DNA of 64,000 bases from Bilophila wadsworthia ATCC 49260 (lineage in GTDB: Bacteria; Desulfobacterota; Desulfovibrionia; Desulfovibrionales; Desulfovibrionaceae), in NCBI RefSeq assembly GCF_000701705.1, contig NZ_JNJP01000017.1, forward strand, positions 1 to 64,000, in the 5' to 3' direction. A program made the position numbers and the translations under genes. Positions 1 to 8,041 of the stretch are shown here, one piece after another (position 1 is the first letter of the stretch; every line of letters starts with the position of its first letter). Below the pieces are notes generated by a model. The model was not told the DNA's origin. It worked only from the letters and a program-made list of their open reading frames with translations, and made no database searches.

Positions 1-2
1 TC

Positions 3-206
3 AATACGCTCCTCGGCGGCTGGCCGGACGAAACCCTGTCCTCGCGCTGTTACCGTTGGGCGCGGGACGGGGTGAGGGCATGGCCCCGGCGCGTGGTGGA
101 CGGGCTGTTCTTCTGGCAGAGGGAACACTGCAAAAGCAGTTATGAGAGCGAGAGGGAGGGGAGGCAGTCGCCGCCGGAACTGCGGCGCGTGCCCCCGGAA
201 ACATAA
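3..206 (+). CDS. C-terminal end of a phage-like protein (cut by window edge)
   Basis: An open frame enters from the left edge and stops with TAA at 204-206. The 67 visible residues include NTLLGGWPDETLSSRCYRW, a Trp/Arg-rich stretch and SYESEREGRQSPPELR near the end. This resembles a short protein often found in prophage regions of Proteobacteria (recalled resemblance, no search done). Its function is not established. The start lies outside the window, so length and breakage cannot be judged. Confidence 0.5.
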   Translation, partial: NTLLGGWPDETLSSRCYRWARDGVRAWPRRVVDGLFFWQREHCKSSYESEREGRQSPPELRRVPPET

Positions 207-233
207 ACCGTTATAATCTTTTCAGGCAGAGGC

Positions 234-255
234 GGGGGAGATTGGAGCCTCCCCC
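234..255 (+). terminator. GC-rich hairpin downstream of the phage-like gene
   Basis: A 7-bp perfect stem (GGGGGAG/CTCCCCC) encloses an 8-nt loop about 28 nt after the preceding stop codon. No U-tract follows, so this is a weak terminator candidate. Confidence 0.3.
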
Positions 256-493
256 ACCGGCCCGGTGACAAGACGCCGGACCACGGCCCCACATGATGAT
301 TGCAGCATCGTGCAAGGTTTCCGCCTGCGGTTGTGCTCGTGACGAGCGCGCAACACATAACAGGCAGGGAGCCGGGGGCAATATGTGAGTTGTCCGGTTC
401 GGCAATATCGATACATTTTCTTTGAGTATTATCAATTTAAAATTGATTTTTCTTCATAATAAGTTTATCCTATTTCAAATAGGAGTATCTATC

Positions 494-934
494 ATGAGCC
501 TTGAACGTGTCCGCACACAGCTTGGCAAGTTCGGCTTGGCGAAGCCTAACGATGAAATGGCCGTCACAGTTCAGCCTCTCTCGCCCTATTATCTGTTCAG
601 TGATTCAATCGGAGAGACATTCCTGATCGCCCGTGCAGATGATGTCGAACAGCGGTTAAATGTCATTTCATACAACATGGGAAAGTTAACGTATGAGCAG
701 TTCTGGAGTGGCGTATGGCTCGGAAGAGCCCCTCATTACCGTGGTTTTGACGAACTATGGGAATCTCTCGCTGCTGAGCCGTTCTCCGTCAGCATATCGG
801 TCCCCAAGGGACCCGAAAGACTCTATATAGGTCGGGCAAAGAAGCTGAACAAGGGGATTTGGCTCTTTGAATCCGAGAGCGGGGAGCACGGGCTTGTTCC
901 CGAGCGGGAAACCCGAAAGTGGTATCTTGAATAG
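494..934 (+). CDS. hypothetical protein, 146 aa
   Basis: I do not recognise this protein. The start at 494 (MSLERVRTQLGKFGLAKP) is preferred over an upstream ATG at 422 because ATAGGAGT lies just before it and the 422 extension is an AT-rich, unlikely leader. The sequence is soluble-looking, with no signal peptide or membrane segment, and has aromatic clusters such as YEQFWSGVWLGRAP and a basic, charged C-terminus. A strong hairpin follows the stop. It lies alone on the plus strand facing the truncated VWA gene, on what appears to be a foreign segment. Confidence 0.55.
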   Translation: MSLERVRTQLGKFGLAKPNDEMAVTVQPLSPYYLFSDSIGETFLIARADDVEQRLNVISYNMGKLTYEQFWSGVWLGRAPHYRGFDELWESLAAEPFSVSISVPKGPERLYIGRAKKLNKGIWLFESESGEHGLVPERETRKWYLE

Positions 935-956
935 ACATAGAATTCCGACAAGCGAA

Positions 957-994
957 ATGCAAAGCCCCGGAGAAAAATCTCTGGGGCTTTGCAT
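957..994 (+). terminator. strong hairpin after the 146-aa orphan gene
   Basis: ATGCAAAGCCCC pairs with GGGGCTTTGCAT, extended by GAGA/TCTC around an A-rich loop. It begins 22 nt after the stop at 934. There is no clear U-tract, so it could work through stem stability or in either direction. Confidence 0.55.
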
Positions 995-1029
995 ATGCTG
1001 TGCCAGCATGAGGAAAAGGCAAAAAAGAG

Positions 1030-1069
1030 TGTCCCAAATCGCGCGCCAAACTGTCCCAAATCGTGCGCC
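1030..1069. repeat. tandem 18-bp repeats resembling a transposon end
   Basis: TGTCCCAAATCGCGCGCC (1030-1047) and TGTCCCAAATCGTGCGCC (1052-1069) differ at one base and are spaced with a 22-bp period. They sit exactly where the VWA reading frame stops looking like its family. Closely spaced repeats inside the ends are a feature of IS21-type elements, so this may be an IS end or scar. That assignment is inference; no transposase is visible in the window. Confidence 0.5.
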
Positions 1070-1071
1070 GC

Positions 1072-2468
1072 GTTAGTGGGATGGAGTCGGGTTCTCCGTC
1101 CGTGATGATCAGGATGATTTTCCTGTTCTCGCGGAGGGGACACATTTGCTGCATGACCCACCAGAGAGATTCCGCCATCGGAGTCATCCCGTAGGCGATT
1201 TCGGGGAATCTGGCGGTGAGCTTTTCACCGTGCCGAAGAACAGGGGCAACCGTTGCCCCGCGTTTCGCCCTGTTTGCGCCGGGAAACGCCGTAATGCCCA
1301 GATTTACGCCGGGTATACCCTGAAGAGCCTTTCCCACGGCATAACAGACGGCATTCGCCAGCATGAGGCTGGAATCCGTCATGGAACCGCTGCTGTCCAA
1401 GAGAATATGAACCGCCGTATCCGGCGATTCCCGGAAACCGTTCTTCACGAAGACTCTGGGATTCCCGACCGCCAGCTTGTGGCACAACGAAGAGGAAAAA
1501 CGCCCTCGTACTCCCGGCATGGCGGGCAGCCATTTCTGCGCCTGCATGAGTCCCTGAAGCCTGAAACCGAGTCCGGCAGTCTGACGTTCAATCCGGCTGA
1601 CTTGTTCGGGAGGAAGCTCCGCAAGCCGTTTCTGGCCCGTGACGGCTACCCTCAGTTGTTTCTGCCTGTCTTTAGGTCTGTTCAGCTCAATTCGTTCCGC
1701 CAGAGCCTCACCGAATCCCCTCGGAAGTTCATCGGAAGACAACGCACCTACCGCCTTTGCTAAAGAATCCAGAGAGGCATTTGAGGAAGCCACAGATTCA
1801 TCCTGAGCCGCTCCTGAATCCTCTTTCTCCGGTTCCGTGATGGATTTTTGTTCAAGACTCCAGGCAAGGGTGGCTTGTTCCAGTTCCAGCGCATACCGGA
1901 TGCAGTCTCCGGTATCCTTGCAGGAATCTTTCACCCTATCGAGAATTCCGTGCAACGCCTTTCGAAGTCCTGGATAGTGGCGTTCCATCGTCTTCGCCAC
2001 GGATTCCCTGCGGGGGATAATCGCGTCTACAGACCATGAGCGCACCGTCAGCAAGATGGTGTTCAAAATGGAAAAGGCCGGGTTCGTATCTCCGGCCTTT
2101 TGTGTTCCAAAGAGTTTTTGAATCAGATACCTGAAGTTTTCCCGGCATCCCGGATACCGTGCCGAAAGGCGTTCTTCGACACGCCAATCCTCAAGGATGT
2201 TGAACAGGTTATGCTGAAAAGGCGTTAAATTCGCCTTTCTTAGAATCTCAAAGTCCGTTTCCCGGATATGGGCGGATTCGTGATCCGTATATCCTTTTAT
2301 CATCGTTATTAATTTCGGTTCAGAATCCAAGGGAAGCGCGGGCAGATGAATCGTTTTGCCGTCCGTATAGGCTTCACTTCCGCCGATTTCCACCGTTACG
2401 CCGTATTGGTTGCTCAAAACGCTCGCCAGCAGCGGCAAGCAATCCATGATATCCTTTTGTTTCAACAT
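1072..2468 (-). pseudogene. VWA-domain (CobT-like) protein, 3'-truncated
   Basis: The frame begins at 2468 and encodes a CobT-like architecture. An N-terminal HESAH motif sits at about residues 63-67, a charged linker lies near 210-240, and a von Willebrand A domain carries the MIDAS motif LLDSSGSM near residue 360 and later IITDGEPDSIPLT. After that point (about position 1072) the frame runs into the tandem repeats, a terminator hairpin and an antisense copy of the orphan gene. The last 90 or so residues of the open frame, down to 789, are therefore not native. Relatives work with MoxR/CobS-type AAA ATPases, and one lies upstream in the same direction. The missing end would be the last part of the VWA fold, so function is probably lost or altered. 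Confidence 0.7.
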
Positions 2469-2472
2469 GATG

Positions 2473-3450
2473 CTACCACAATCCTACGTTGGGGAGATTG
2501 GCGTGGGGTACGGGAAAGACTTCCGGCAAGTCTTCACGCACAGGAATATCCCGCATGACCGGAGCCGTTACCGCATCGAGCACGCTGGCGGGTCCATAGC
2601 CTTCGATAAGCCGCTCGGCATGGGCAATAAGCGCATTAGGATCACGGAGCAGACACACCAGTCCCTGCAACATGACCAAATCCGCACCGGTAATGTTGCC
2701 CTTCCTGGGAATCCGATTGAAGGCCATCTGGATGATGTCCACCACGGGACTCACGTGGGGATTGATGAACGTCAGGCCGGACAGTTTCTGCTGGAGCGTC
2801 CGCAGGGGGGACAACGCCTTGTGGGTCACTTCCGTTTTGCCCGCGTAGACGCGATTCCATGTCTCGTCCGCGGAACGGGCAATCTCTCCAAAGAGCGTTT
2901 TGGCGAGATTTTCCACTTCCTCATTAAGGCCGGACTCGGCAACGGCTTCTGGGACGGCATGCTCCATGAGCGGCGCAACCCGATACAACTGCCAGGAGAA
3001 TCCCATGCGGGAACGGACATACTCGGAACCCACCGTGGATTCCCTGATGATGCTGGCCCACTTCGTGTGTTTGTTGATCCAATTTTCAATAGACTGATCG
3101 TAATCGGCAAGGAACGCATCCTTTTCCTTCAGAAACTCATCCCGGATACCTATGAGTTCTTTGATAATGTCTCCCGCCTTATCTTCCGGGATGGCCCAGC
3201 CGGACATGAACCGGATGCCGTGACGATCCAGATAATTGAGGGCACGGGCCTTCAGTGTGGCGAAAATCTTGAGGCTATTGGGATCAGCGATACGCTTGGA
3301 CCCCAGAGAGGCCAAATCTTCAGGAGGAAGTTCCGCGCCGCCGAAGTCTTCCAGCACCATCTTCTTGCGGGCCGACCAGAGATTGACGTTGAGATTCAGG
3401 GCAAGAAGGTTGTTGAGAACCTTGATGTCGGAAAGAATGGGGGTATCCAT
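2473..3450 (-). CDS. DUF3150-family protein
   Basis: A 325-aa soluble protein starting MDTPILSDIKVLNNLLALNLNV. It matches my recollection of DUF3150, a family of unknown biochemical role that typically sits between a CobS/MoxR-like ATPase and a VWA protein, as it does here. It ends 4 nt before the VWA start, so the two are likely translated together. The middle is helix-rich and charged (roughly residues 95-220), with no enzyme motif I can name. It has no signal peptide or membrane segment. GGAG lies just upstream of the ATG. Confidence 0.75.
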   Translation of the reverse strand: MDTPILSDIKVLNNLLALNLNVNLWSARKKMVLEDFGGAELPPEDLASLGSKRIADPNSLKIFATLKARALNYLDRHGIRFMSGWAIPEDKAGDIIKELIGIRDEFLKEKDAFLADYDQSIENWINKHTKWASIIRESTVGSEYVRSRMGFSWQLYRVAPLMEHAVPEAVAESGLNEEVENLAKTLFGEIARSADETWNRVYAGKTEVTHKALSPLRTLQQKLSGLTFINPHVSPVVDIIQMAFNRIPRKGNITGADLVMLQGLVCLLRDPNALIAHAERLIEGYGPASVLDAVTAPVMRDIPVREDLPEVFPVPHANLPNVGLW

Positions 3451-3460
3451 GATAACTCCT

Positions 3461-3787
3461 TCAGTTGGTTAAAGGTGTTAGAAATTTAATGTGGTAGCCT
3501 TCAGCGAGTTTTTGGAGGGAGCGTTCCAGAAGCTCCTGCACGGGGTTCCCGTCCATGCAGTCGTCGGCAGGTATGGTCATGCTTCGACCTGATCGCCCGG
3601 AGCATCCCCGGAAAAGTTCCAGCGCATGCGAAAAGGCTTCCCCACGCCAGAAACGTGAAGAAGCCTCGTTTTTCAGAATAACCTGCGGAAGCTGAGGAAG
3701 CGTGTCGAGATAGCCGGGATCGGCTTCCATATGTCCGAGAATTGAGGTCAGCCATTGCTCCAGCATGATTGCCGGAATCGTTTTCAC
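3461..3787 (-). CDS. hypothetical protein, 108 aa, in the AAA-DUF3150-VWA operon
   Basis: A small protein (MKTIPAIMLEQWLTSILGHM...) whose start overlaps the stop of the AAA gene by 4 nt (ATGA), and whose stop lies 10 nt before the DUF3150 start. The overlap implies translational coupling, so it is probably a subunit or accessory of the same machine. I recognise no domain. It has a helical, Leu-rich N-terminus and an acidic stretch (PADDCMDGNPVQELLERSL). Confidence 0.6.
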   Translation of the reverse strand: MKTIPAIMLEQWLTSILGHMEADPGYLDTLPQLPQVILKNEASSRFWRGEAFSHALELFRGCSGRSGRSMTIPADDCMDGNPVQELLERSLQKLAEGYHIKFLTPLTN

Positions 3788-4773
3788 TCCCCCAGATGGC
3801 AGTCCATCGGGAACATCCGCTGGAGGAGTTCATGCAGCATGGCACGGGTAGGCCGGGACGCCCGAAAGCCCAAGGCCCGGTCCAGCGCGTAGGATAACGG
3901 CTGGATACCCTGATGCGCCAACGGCTGAAAACGCAGGGTCAAATCGGCCCAGCGAAGCAGCGTTCTTGTGGAGAGCGTCACCTCGATGGTATCCGTGTAG
4001 GAATCGGACGCACCTATGAACTGCTTCCTGATTTCATTGGCGAAATCCACCATCTTGACGACAATATGTTCAGGCAGGGCCGGATAGAGCTTCACCAGCA
4101 AATCCTTTTCCACTACGGCATCCGGGTAATTGACCTCGCCCCAAATAAAGCGATCAAGCCACGCAAAATTCATCCTCCCGGTTCCCTGATACAGCCCGGT
4201 ATCATCCCCTCCTCCGTTGGTATTGCCCGTGCAGGCTATACGGAACATTTCATGCGGATGAATAACTTCCCCACCGTTTTCGGGCAGGCACAAGGAAGCC
4301 CCTTCCAGAACACCGTTGAGTCCCACGGCAACCTCAGGAGAAAGCAAATCCGCTTCATTCAAAAGGAAAAGCCCGCCATAACGTATCGCAAGACTCAAAG
4401 GCCCATACTCATAACGCATGCTCCCATCATGCAGAGAGATGTGACCGCACAAGTCTGCAAACTCCAGTCGTGCATGTCCTGTCACCTCAAAAATAGGATA
4501 GTTCAAACGTGCGGCAAGCTGCTTGATGAGGCTCGTTTTTCCCGAACCCGTAGGACCGTAGAGGTACAACGGATCAAGTTTGTTCATGAACCAGACGGCG
4601 GCATCCCTTGCCGATTCGTGAAAGCTGTAGTGCGGGTCAATGGCAGGGGTATACAGGCAGGGATTCTGATAGCCCCAAATCTTGTTCCCGGTCGGCACAC
4701 CGCTGAAAACAAGCCCGGCATCCATTTCGACGGGCGTGAGGGCTTCCAGTTCCTGAATGGTCTGTGATTCCAT
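3784..4773 (-). CDS. MoxR/CobS-like AAA+ ATPase
   Basis: A 329-aa AAA+ ATPase with Walker A GPTGSGKT at about residues 73-80 and Walker B LFLLNEADLL at about 135-144, followed by a sensor-like TGNTNGGGDDTGLYQGT segment. The subfamily resembles CobS and MoxR ATPases, which act as chaperone or chelatase motors on VWA-domain partners; a DUF3150 and a VWA gene follow directly. The start at 4773 (MESQTIQELEAL) is chosen because GAAAGGAG precedes it. A longer frame to 4914 would run back through a terminator hairpin. It is probably the first gene of the operon. Confidence 0.8.
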   Translation of the reverse strand: MESQTIQELEALTPVEMDAGLVFSGVPTGNKIWGYQNPCLYTPAIDPHYSFHESARDAAVWFMNKLDPLYLYGPTGSGKTSLIKQLAARLNYPIFEVTGHARLEFADLCGHISLHDGSMRYEYGPLSLAIRYGGLFLLNEADLLSPEVAVGLNGVLEGASLCLPENGGEVIHPHEMFRIACTGNTNGGGDDTGLYQGTGRMNFAWLDRFIWGEVNYPDAVVEKDLLVKLYPALPEHIVVKMVDFANEIRKQFIGASDSYTDTIEVTLSTRTLLRWADLTLRFQPLAHQGIQPLSYALDRALGFRASRPTRAMLHELLQRMFPMDCHLGE

Positions 4774-4808
4774 GACAATGCTCCTTTCAAAAGGTTTAAA
4801 AACAGAAA

Positions 4809-4838
4809 ATCCCGGCCTTTCCGAAGAGAAGCCGGGAT
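4809..4838 (-). terminator. rho-independent terminator after the toxin gene
   Basis: ATCCCGGC/GCCGGGAT stem with a 14-nt loop, followed on the minus strand by a T-rich tract (TTTCTGTTTTT). It separates the Phd/VapC pair from the AAA operon. Confidence 0.75.
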
Positions 4839-4870
4839 GTTTCCATGATTCATGCTGTGTGCTGTTTTTC

Positions 4871-5287
4871 TTAACAAGTCCAAGGATTAATGATGGGAAC
4901 TCCCATTGGTTCAAAATCCTTACAATTTCTGGTCACAACAGACATTTTGTGGGTAAGCGCAGTTGCAGCAATAAGCGCATCTCGATCTGAACGAGGATCG
5001 GGGACATGCAATTCCGCGCAACGCATGGCAACATCCATGTCCACGTTCAGTATTCTTCCAGAGAAGGCGGGAATAACCTTTTTTATAAACCATTCCTGCA
5101 AAATATTGCCTTGAGTCAAATCCCTGCGCTGTACGGAGAGAATACCCATTCGGATTTCCAAAACGGAAATAACGGACAGATACATGCACTGAGGTTCTCT
5201 ATTTCTGGCCCACTCGACGACACGCGGTTCAGCCCTGTGAGCCTTTCTCAATTCAGAAATAACGTTGGTATCAACAAGATACATCAT
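4871..5287 (-). CDS. vapC: PIN-domain toxin, VapC family
   Basis: A 138-aa PIN-domain ribonuclease. The hallmark acidic residues are visible: D in the N-terminal YLVDTNVISELR, E in SVLEIRMG, and D in the C-terminal PRSDRDALIAATA, followed by VVTRNCKDF. VapC proteins cleave specific RNAs (often tRNA) unless bound by the antitoxin. The start overlaps the antitoxin stop (ATGATG arrangement), the normal order for this toxin class. The length is typical and all key residues are present, so it should be active. Confidence 0.88.
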   Translation of the reverse strand: MMYLVDTNVISELRKAHRAEPRVVEWARNREPQCMYLSVISVLEIRMGILSVQRRDLTQGNILQEWFIKKVIPAFSGRILNVDMDVAMRCAELHVPDPRSDRDALIAATALTHKMSVVTRNCKDFEPMGVPIINPWTC

Positions 5288-5535
5288 GATAAATCCACAT
5301 TCGCAAATAAGGTCTTCTGTAAGGGGGTCGGCTCAAAATCAATCTCCGCACTCTCTGGGCATCCTAACATGTCCGCCATATTGCGGTGCGTTGCTGTGAT
5401 TTTTTGATATTCTTCTATAGTAAGGAGCACATGGGCCAAACGTCCCCTGTCTGTAATAAACACAGGGCCTTGCATAGCCAGACGTTTGGCTTTTCCGGCA
5501 TCCTGATTGAACTCTCGGCTCGACATGGTGGTCAT
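5284..5535 (-). CDS. Phd/YefM-type antitoxin
   Basis: An 83-aa antitoxin with the Phd/YefM-like N-terminus MTTMSSREFNQDAGKAKRLA and the central GPVFITDRGRLAHVLLTIEEYQ segment. The N-terminal half normally binds the operator DNA and the C-terminal tail (here PESAEIDFEPTPLQ) wraps around the toxin. AAGAGGTG lies 5 nt before the ATG at 5535; an internal ATG at 5526 is possible. It is the first gene of the pair and is probably autoregulated with VapC. Confidence 0.85.
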   Translation of the reverse strand: MTTMSSREFNQDAGKAKRLAMQGPVFITDRGRLAHVLLTIEEYQKITATHRNMADMLGCPESAEIDFEPTPLQKTLFANVDLS

Positions 5536-5602
5536 GGGACACCTCTTTTTGTATAAACATATCTACATGCTGTTCGAGTTGTCAATCCCTTTTTACAACA
5601 CC

Positions 5603-5738
5603 TCACAAGGACAGGGCATAGAGTCTCTCAAAGGGTTCCCCCTGCTTCTCGCATCGAGCTAAAAGCGTCCGGGCATCCTGTTCTCCCAGCAGCGTTTCGA
5701 GTTCCTCATTCAGCCGTTTTCGATCCAGCGTTACCCTC
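5603..5738 (-). pseudogene. possible C-terminal fragment of an unknown gene
   Basis: Reading leftward from an in-frame stop near 5738, the frame gives a plausible protein end (LDRKRLNEELETLLGEQDAR, ending ERLYALSL) and stops at 5603. There is no start codon. The amphipathic helical character looks protein-like rather than random. It may be the stump of a deleted gene; this is weakly supported. Confidence 0.3.
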
Positions 5739-5745
5739 CCGTTTT

Positions 5746-5780
5746 ACGGTGGCTGGCGAAGGACCGCCGCCAGCCACCGT
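5746..5780. repeat. perfect 13-bp inverted repeat between two gene fragments
   Basis: ACGGTGGCTGGCG at 5746-5758 pairs with CGCCAGCCACCGT at 5768-5780 across a 9-nt loop. It lies at the junction of the amidohydrolase remnant and the unknown C-terminal stump. On neither strand is it followed by a T-run, so a simple terminator role is unlikely. Confidence 0.6.
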
Positions 5781-6134
5781 CTAGGCACACGCCCCGGAAG
5801 CCCTGCCGGGCCAAGGCATCGACGCGATCCGGCAGATCGGCATCGTAAGGGTTGAGCCCGGCAAAAGGAATAAAAGTCTGTGGATAGGCGCGGGCCAGCT
5901 CAAGGATGTCCTCATTGTCGACCTCGCCGTATTCGTCGGCCTTGCGACCCATGACGACGGCGCGACTGATGCCGCTTTCCTCCATGAACAGTCTGATGGA
6001 ATGTTTCTGTGCGGAAACAACGGGTTCCTTGTCGATGTCAGACCAAGCGGATCGGTCTGTTCGGGCTACTTTTCGTACAGAATGCCGCGCATGAAACTCT
6101 TATAGGGCGGGCGAACGCGGAAATCGATGAACAT
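5760..6134 (-). pseudogene. amidohydrolase-family protein, frameshifted and truncated
   Basis: The native start is at 6134, after a good AGGAGG, and gives MFIDFRVRPPYKSFMRGILY before a TAG at about residue 23. In another frame the protein resumes (IDKEPVVSAQKHSIRLFMEE, then SGISRAVVMGRKADEYGEV) and reaches QTFIPFAGLNPYDADLPDRV and GFRGVCLDGG before breaking off at the inverted repeat. The pattern is that of a metal-dependent amidohydrolase TIM barrel, of which only about the first third remains. It lies divergent from the TRAP genes and next to their probable regulator, so it may once have processed the transported substrate. Confidence 0.6.
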
Positions 6135-6168
6135 GGGTTCCTCCTCTTGTAAAAAAATCCTGATGTAC

Positions 6169-6229
6169 GTGCGGGATTCTGTGCATTTTGGACTGTCTGG
6201 ATAGACTTAAACCGCACAGAATCCTACAC
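6169..6229. promoter_or_regulatory. 16-bp inverted repeat upstream of the amidohydrolase remnant
   Basis: GTGCGGGATTCTGTGC (6169-6184) and GCACAGAATCCTACAC (6214-6229) are inverted copies matching at 14 of 16 bases, with 29 bp between them. The spacing and position fit a looped or paired operator, perhaps for the neighbouring LuxR-type protein. They could also be ends of a small element. Confidence 0.4.
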
Positions 6230-6236
6230 GCAGGAT

Positions 6237-6272
6237 AAAAAGGAGCCCTCCAGATTGAGGAGGACTCCTTTT
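6237..6272 (-). terminator. terminator after the membrane LuxR-type gene
   Basis: A long stem (AAAAGGAGTCCTCC/GGAGGGCTCCTTTT on the minus strand) with a 7-nt loop begins 12 nt after the stop at 6284 and runs into T residues. The symmetry allows termination in both directions. Confidence 0.7.
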
Positions 6273-6283
6273 CTTTGCGAGGA

Positions 6284-7759
6284 TTATTTATTATCGTACG
6301 GCATGATAGTTTTATTGTTTTGCCTTATTATATATATTAACTCATGTTTGCTATTGATATTCATACGCTTAAGTATATTCCTAATATGTGTCTCTAACGT
6401 AAGAGGCGATATGGATAGTATATCACATATAATATCTTCAGATATCTTTTGGGAAAGTAGGATTGAGATGATAGACTGCTGATGAGTGAGGCCTTTAGAC
6501 ATAAAAAAATTAATCAATATATTATTTTTTTGTGATGTTTTTTCTATATACTGGATAGAACATCGTGCCTGGTAGAGCCAGAATGTACAGGCACCGCAGC
6601 TGGATAACAATACGATAAGCAAGAATATGAACAAAATATCCAATTCTTGGATACCATATACGCCGAAAAAGTGCAGTGAACAGACTTGGGATCCGGCCCA
6701 GAACGTGAGGTACATATATCCTAGGCAAGCATAAAGTTTTTTCTTTTTGTTTTTCTGGAGGCGCGTCGACATGGCCGATACGGCCACGAAAAGGTACACG
6801 GCGAGGAGGCCGAAACCGAGGCGTAGCCCAACGAGGGACAGGCCCGGAGACTCACTGTGCAGGATCGGCCAAGCGGCATACCCGCAAAGCAGGAACGGGA
6901 CAACAAGCAGGAAGGCTTGGTAGATGTCCTTTTCCAACGGGAGCTTTAGGAAGACGATGGCAAGAAGCCCCCCTATGCCAAAGAGCAGCGTCAATATCAG
7001 GGGAGTGGGTTCGCCCATCGGGCGCAGGAATACCACGAGGTTGTAGAAAAATCCGGCGCTGAAGCTGATGCCGCAGGCTGCGCAGATCAAAAGGTTCAAG
7101 TTCCCCATGCGCTGATAGTAAAAAAAGGTTGGGAGATTGGATTTTTTCTTTTCTTCGGGGGTTTCTTCCGGCTGTTGGACATGCGGAAGCAAAAAGCGGC
7201 TCATGCTCAAGGAAATGACGCAAAGGGCCATCGCCGTCGCTGGATGGAAATGTATGAAGCTATTGATGCCGGTCGAAAAGACGAAACTTCCGCCAATGAT
7301 GGAAATGATGCTGCGGTACGGTATCGCTACGAGGCTATGGAGCCAGGCGAGAAGCATCATGGCCGACCCCGCCCCCGAAACGACGAGGACAAGGACGCTG
7401 AGGGTGCTGTATTCCTTCTGGGGGAACAAGGGGAGCGAAAAGAGTAGTGAAAACATGCACAAAGTTGCGGTGGAAGCCAGCCAGTCGTGACCTGCCCGGT
7501 AGAAACAGGGGGGCACCCGGCACTCTAACAGAAAAAGAACCAAAAATGTAAGACTTACAAAAAAGAACAGATGGATTGAGTCGCCGAGTTCTCCGGGGAA
7601 AAATGATTGCTTGGCGTCGAGTGAGATATCCAAAATCTGCCAATGCCAGACGATGAAGAAGCCTATCCCGCACAATTCCCGCCAATACGCGAATGGGCGA
7701 AACAGGAACATGAGCGGGCTATCCGCTTGTCGGTGCTCTGCTGGGCTCTTTTTACACAT
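6284..7759 (-). CDS. membrane-anchored LuxR-family transcriptional regulator
   Basis: A 491-aa protein with many hydrophobic segments (about 12, residues 25-420) followed by a C-terminal LuxR-type helix-turn-helix (about 430-480; visible core DILSISPLTLETHIRNILKR). This is an integral-membrane one-component regulator in which a transporter-like membrane domain presumably senses a ligand. The HTH region is AT-rich and somewhat divergent. The gene is divergent from the TRAP operon starting at 8042, with about 280 bp between them that must hold both promoters, so the TRAP genes are the natural target. The exact start is uncertain: ATG codons at 7759 and 7711 both lack a clear ribosome site. Confidence 0.75.
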   Translation of the reverse strand: MCKKSPAEHRQADSPLMFLFRPFAYWRELCGIGFFIVWHWQILDISLDAKQSFFPGELGDSIHLFFFVSLTFLVLFLLECRVPPCFYRAGHDWLASTATLCMFSLLFSLPLFPQKEYSTLSVLVLVVSGAGSAMMLLAWLHSLVAIPYRSIISIIGGSFVFSTGINSFIHFHPATAMALCVISLSMSRFLLPHVQQPEETPEEKKKSNLPTFFYYQRMGNLNLLICAACGISFSAGFFYNLVVFLRPMGEPTPLILTLLFGIGGLLAIVFLKLPLEKDIYQAFLLVVPFLLCGYAAWPILHSESPGLSLVGLRLGFGLLAVYLFVAVSAMSTRLQKNKKKKLYACLGYMYLTFWAGSQVCSLHFFGVYGIQELDILFIFLLIVLLSSCGACTFWLYQARCSIQYIEKTSQKNNILINFFMSKGLTHQQSIISILLSQKISEDIICDILSISPLTLETHIRNILKRMNINSKHELIYIIRQNNKTIMPYDNK

Positions 7760-8041
7760 AACGTTTATAGCTTTATAGATATTTTAATATGCTTAAATAA
7801 CATAATTTTTTTGTATATACCTCTTTCCGGTATTCACTGGATGCGTACTGGAAACCGGGATTTTGCATCAAAAGCTGCCCTTAAAAGCGAATGTCTATTG
7901 ATTTTTTAGCGCAGTTGTCTTTAAAAATACAAGTAGTGATGTTGTTTCTTTTTTCCCAATGTGGAAGGCCGGCCACGTTGAACACCTGTTGGGGAACGGG
8001 AACAGTGCGCTTCAAACATCATTTCAAACGAGGAGATAGTT

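Noticed and set aside
1030..1069. A CRISPR array
   Set aside because: Only two 18-bp units with a 4-bp gap; no spacers and no cas genes.
789..1071. The last 90 or so codons of the VWA reading frame
   Set aside because: They run through tandem repeats, a terminator and the antisense of another gene, so they are read-through, not native protein.
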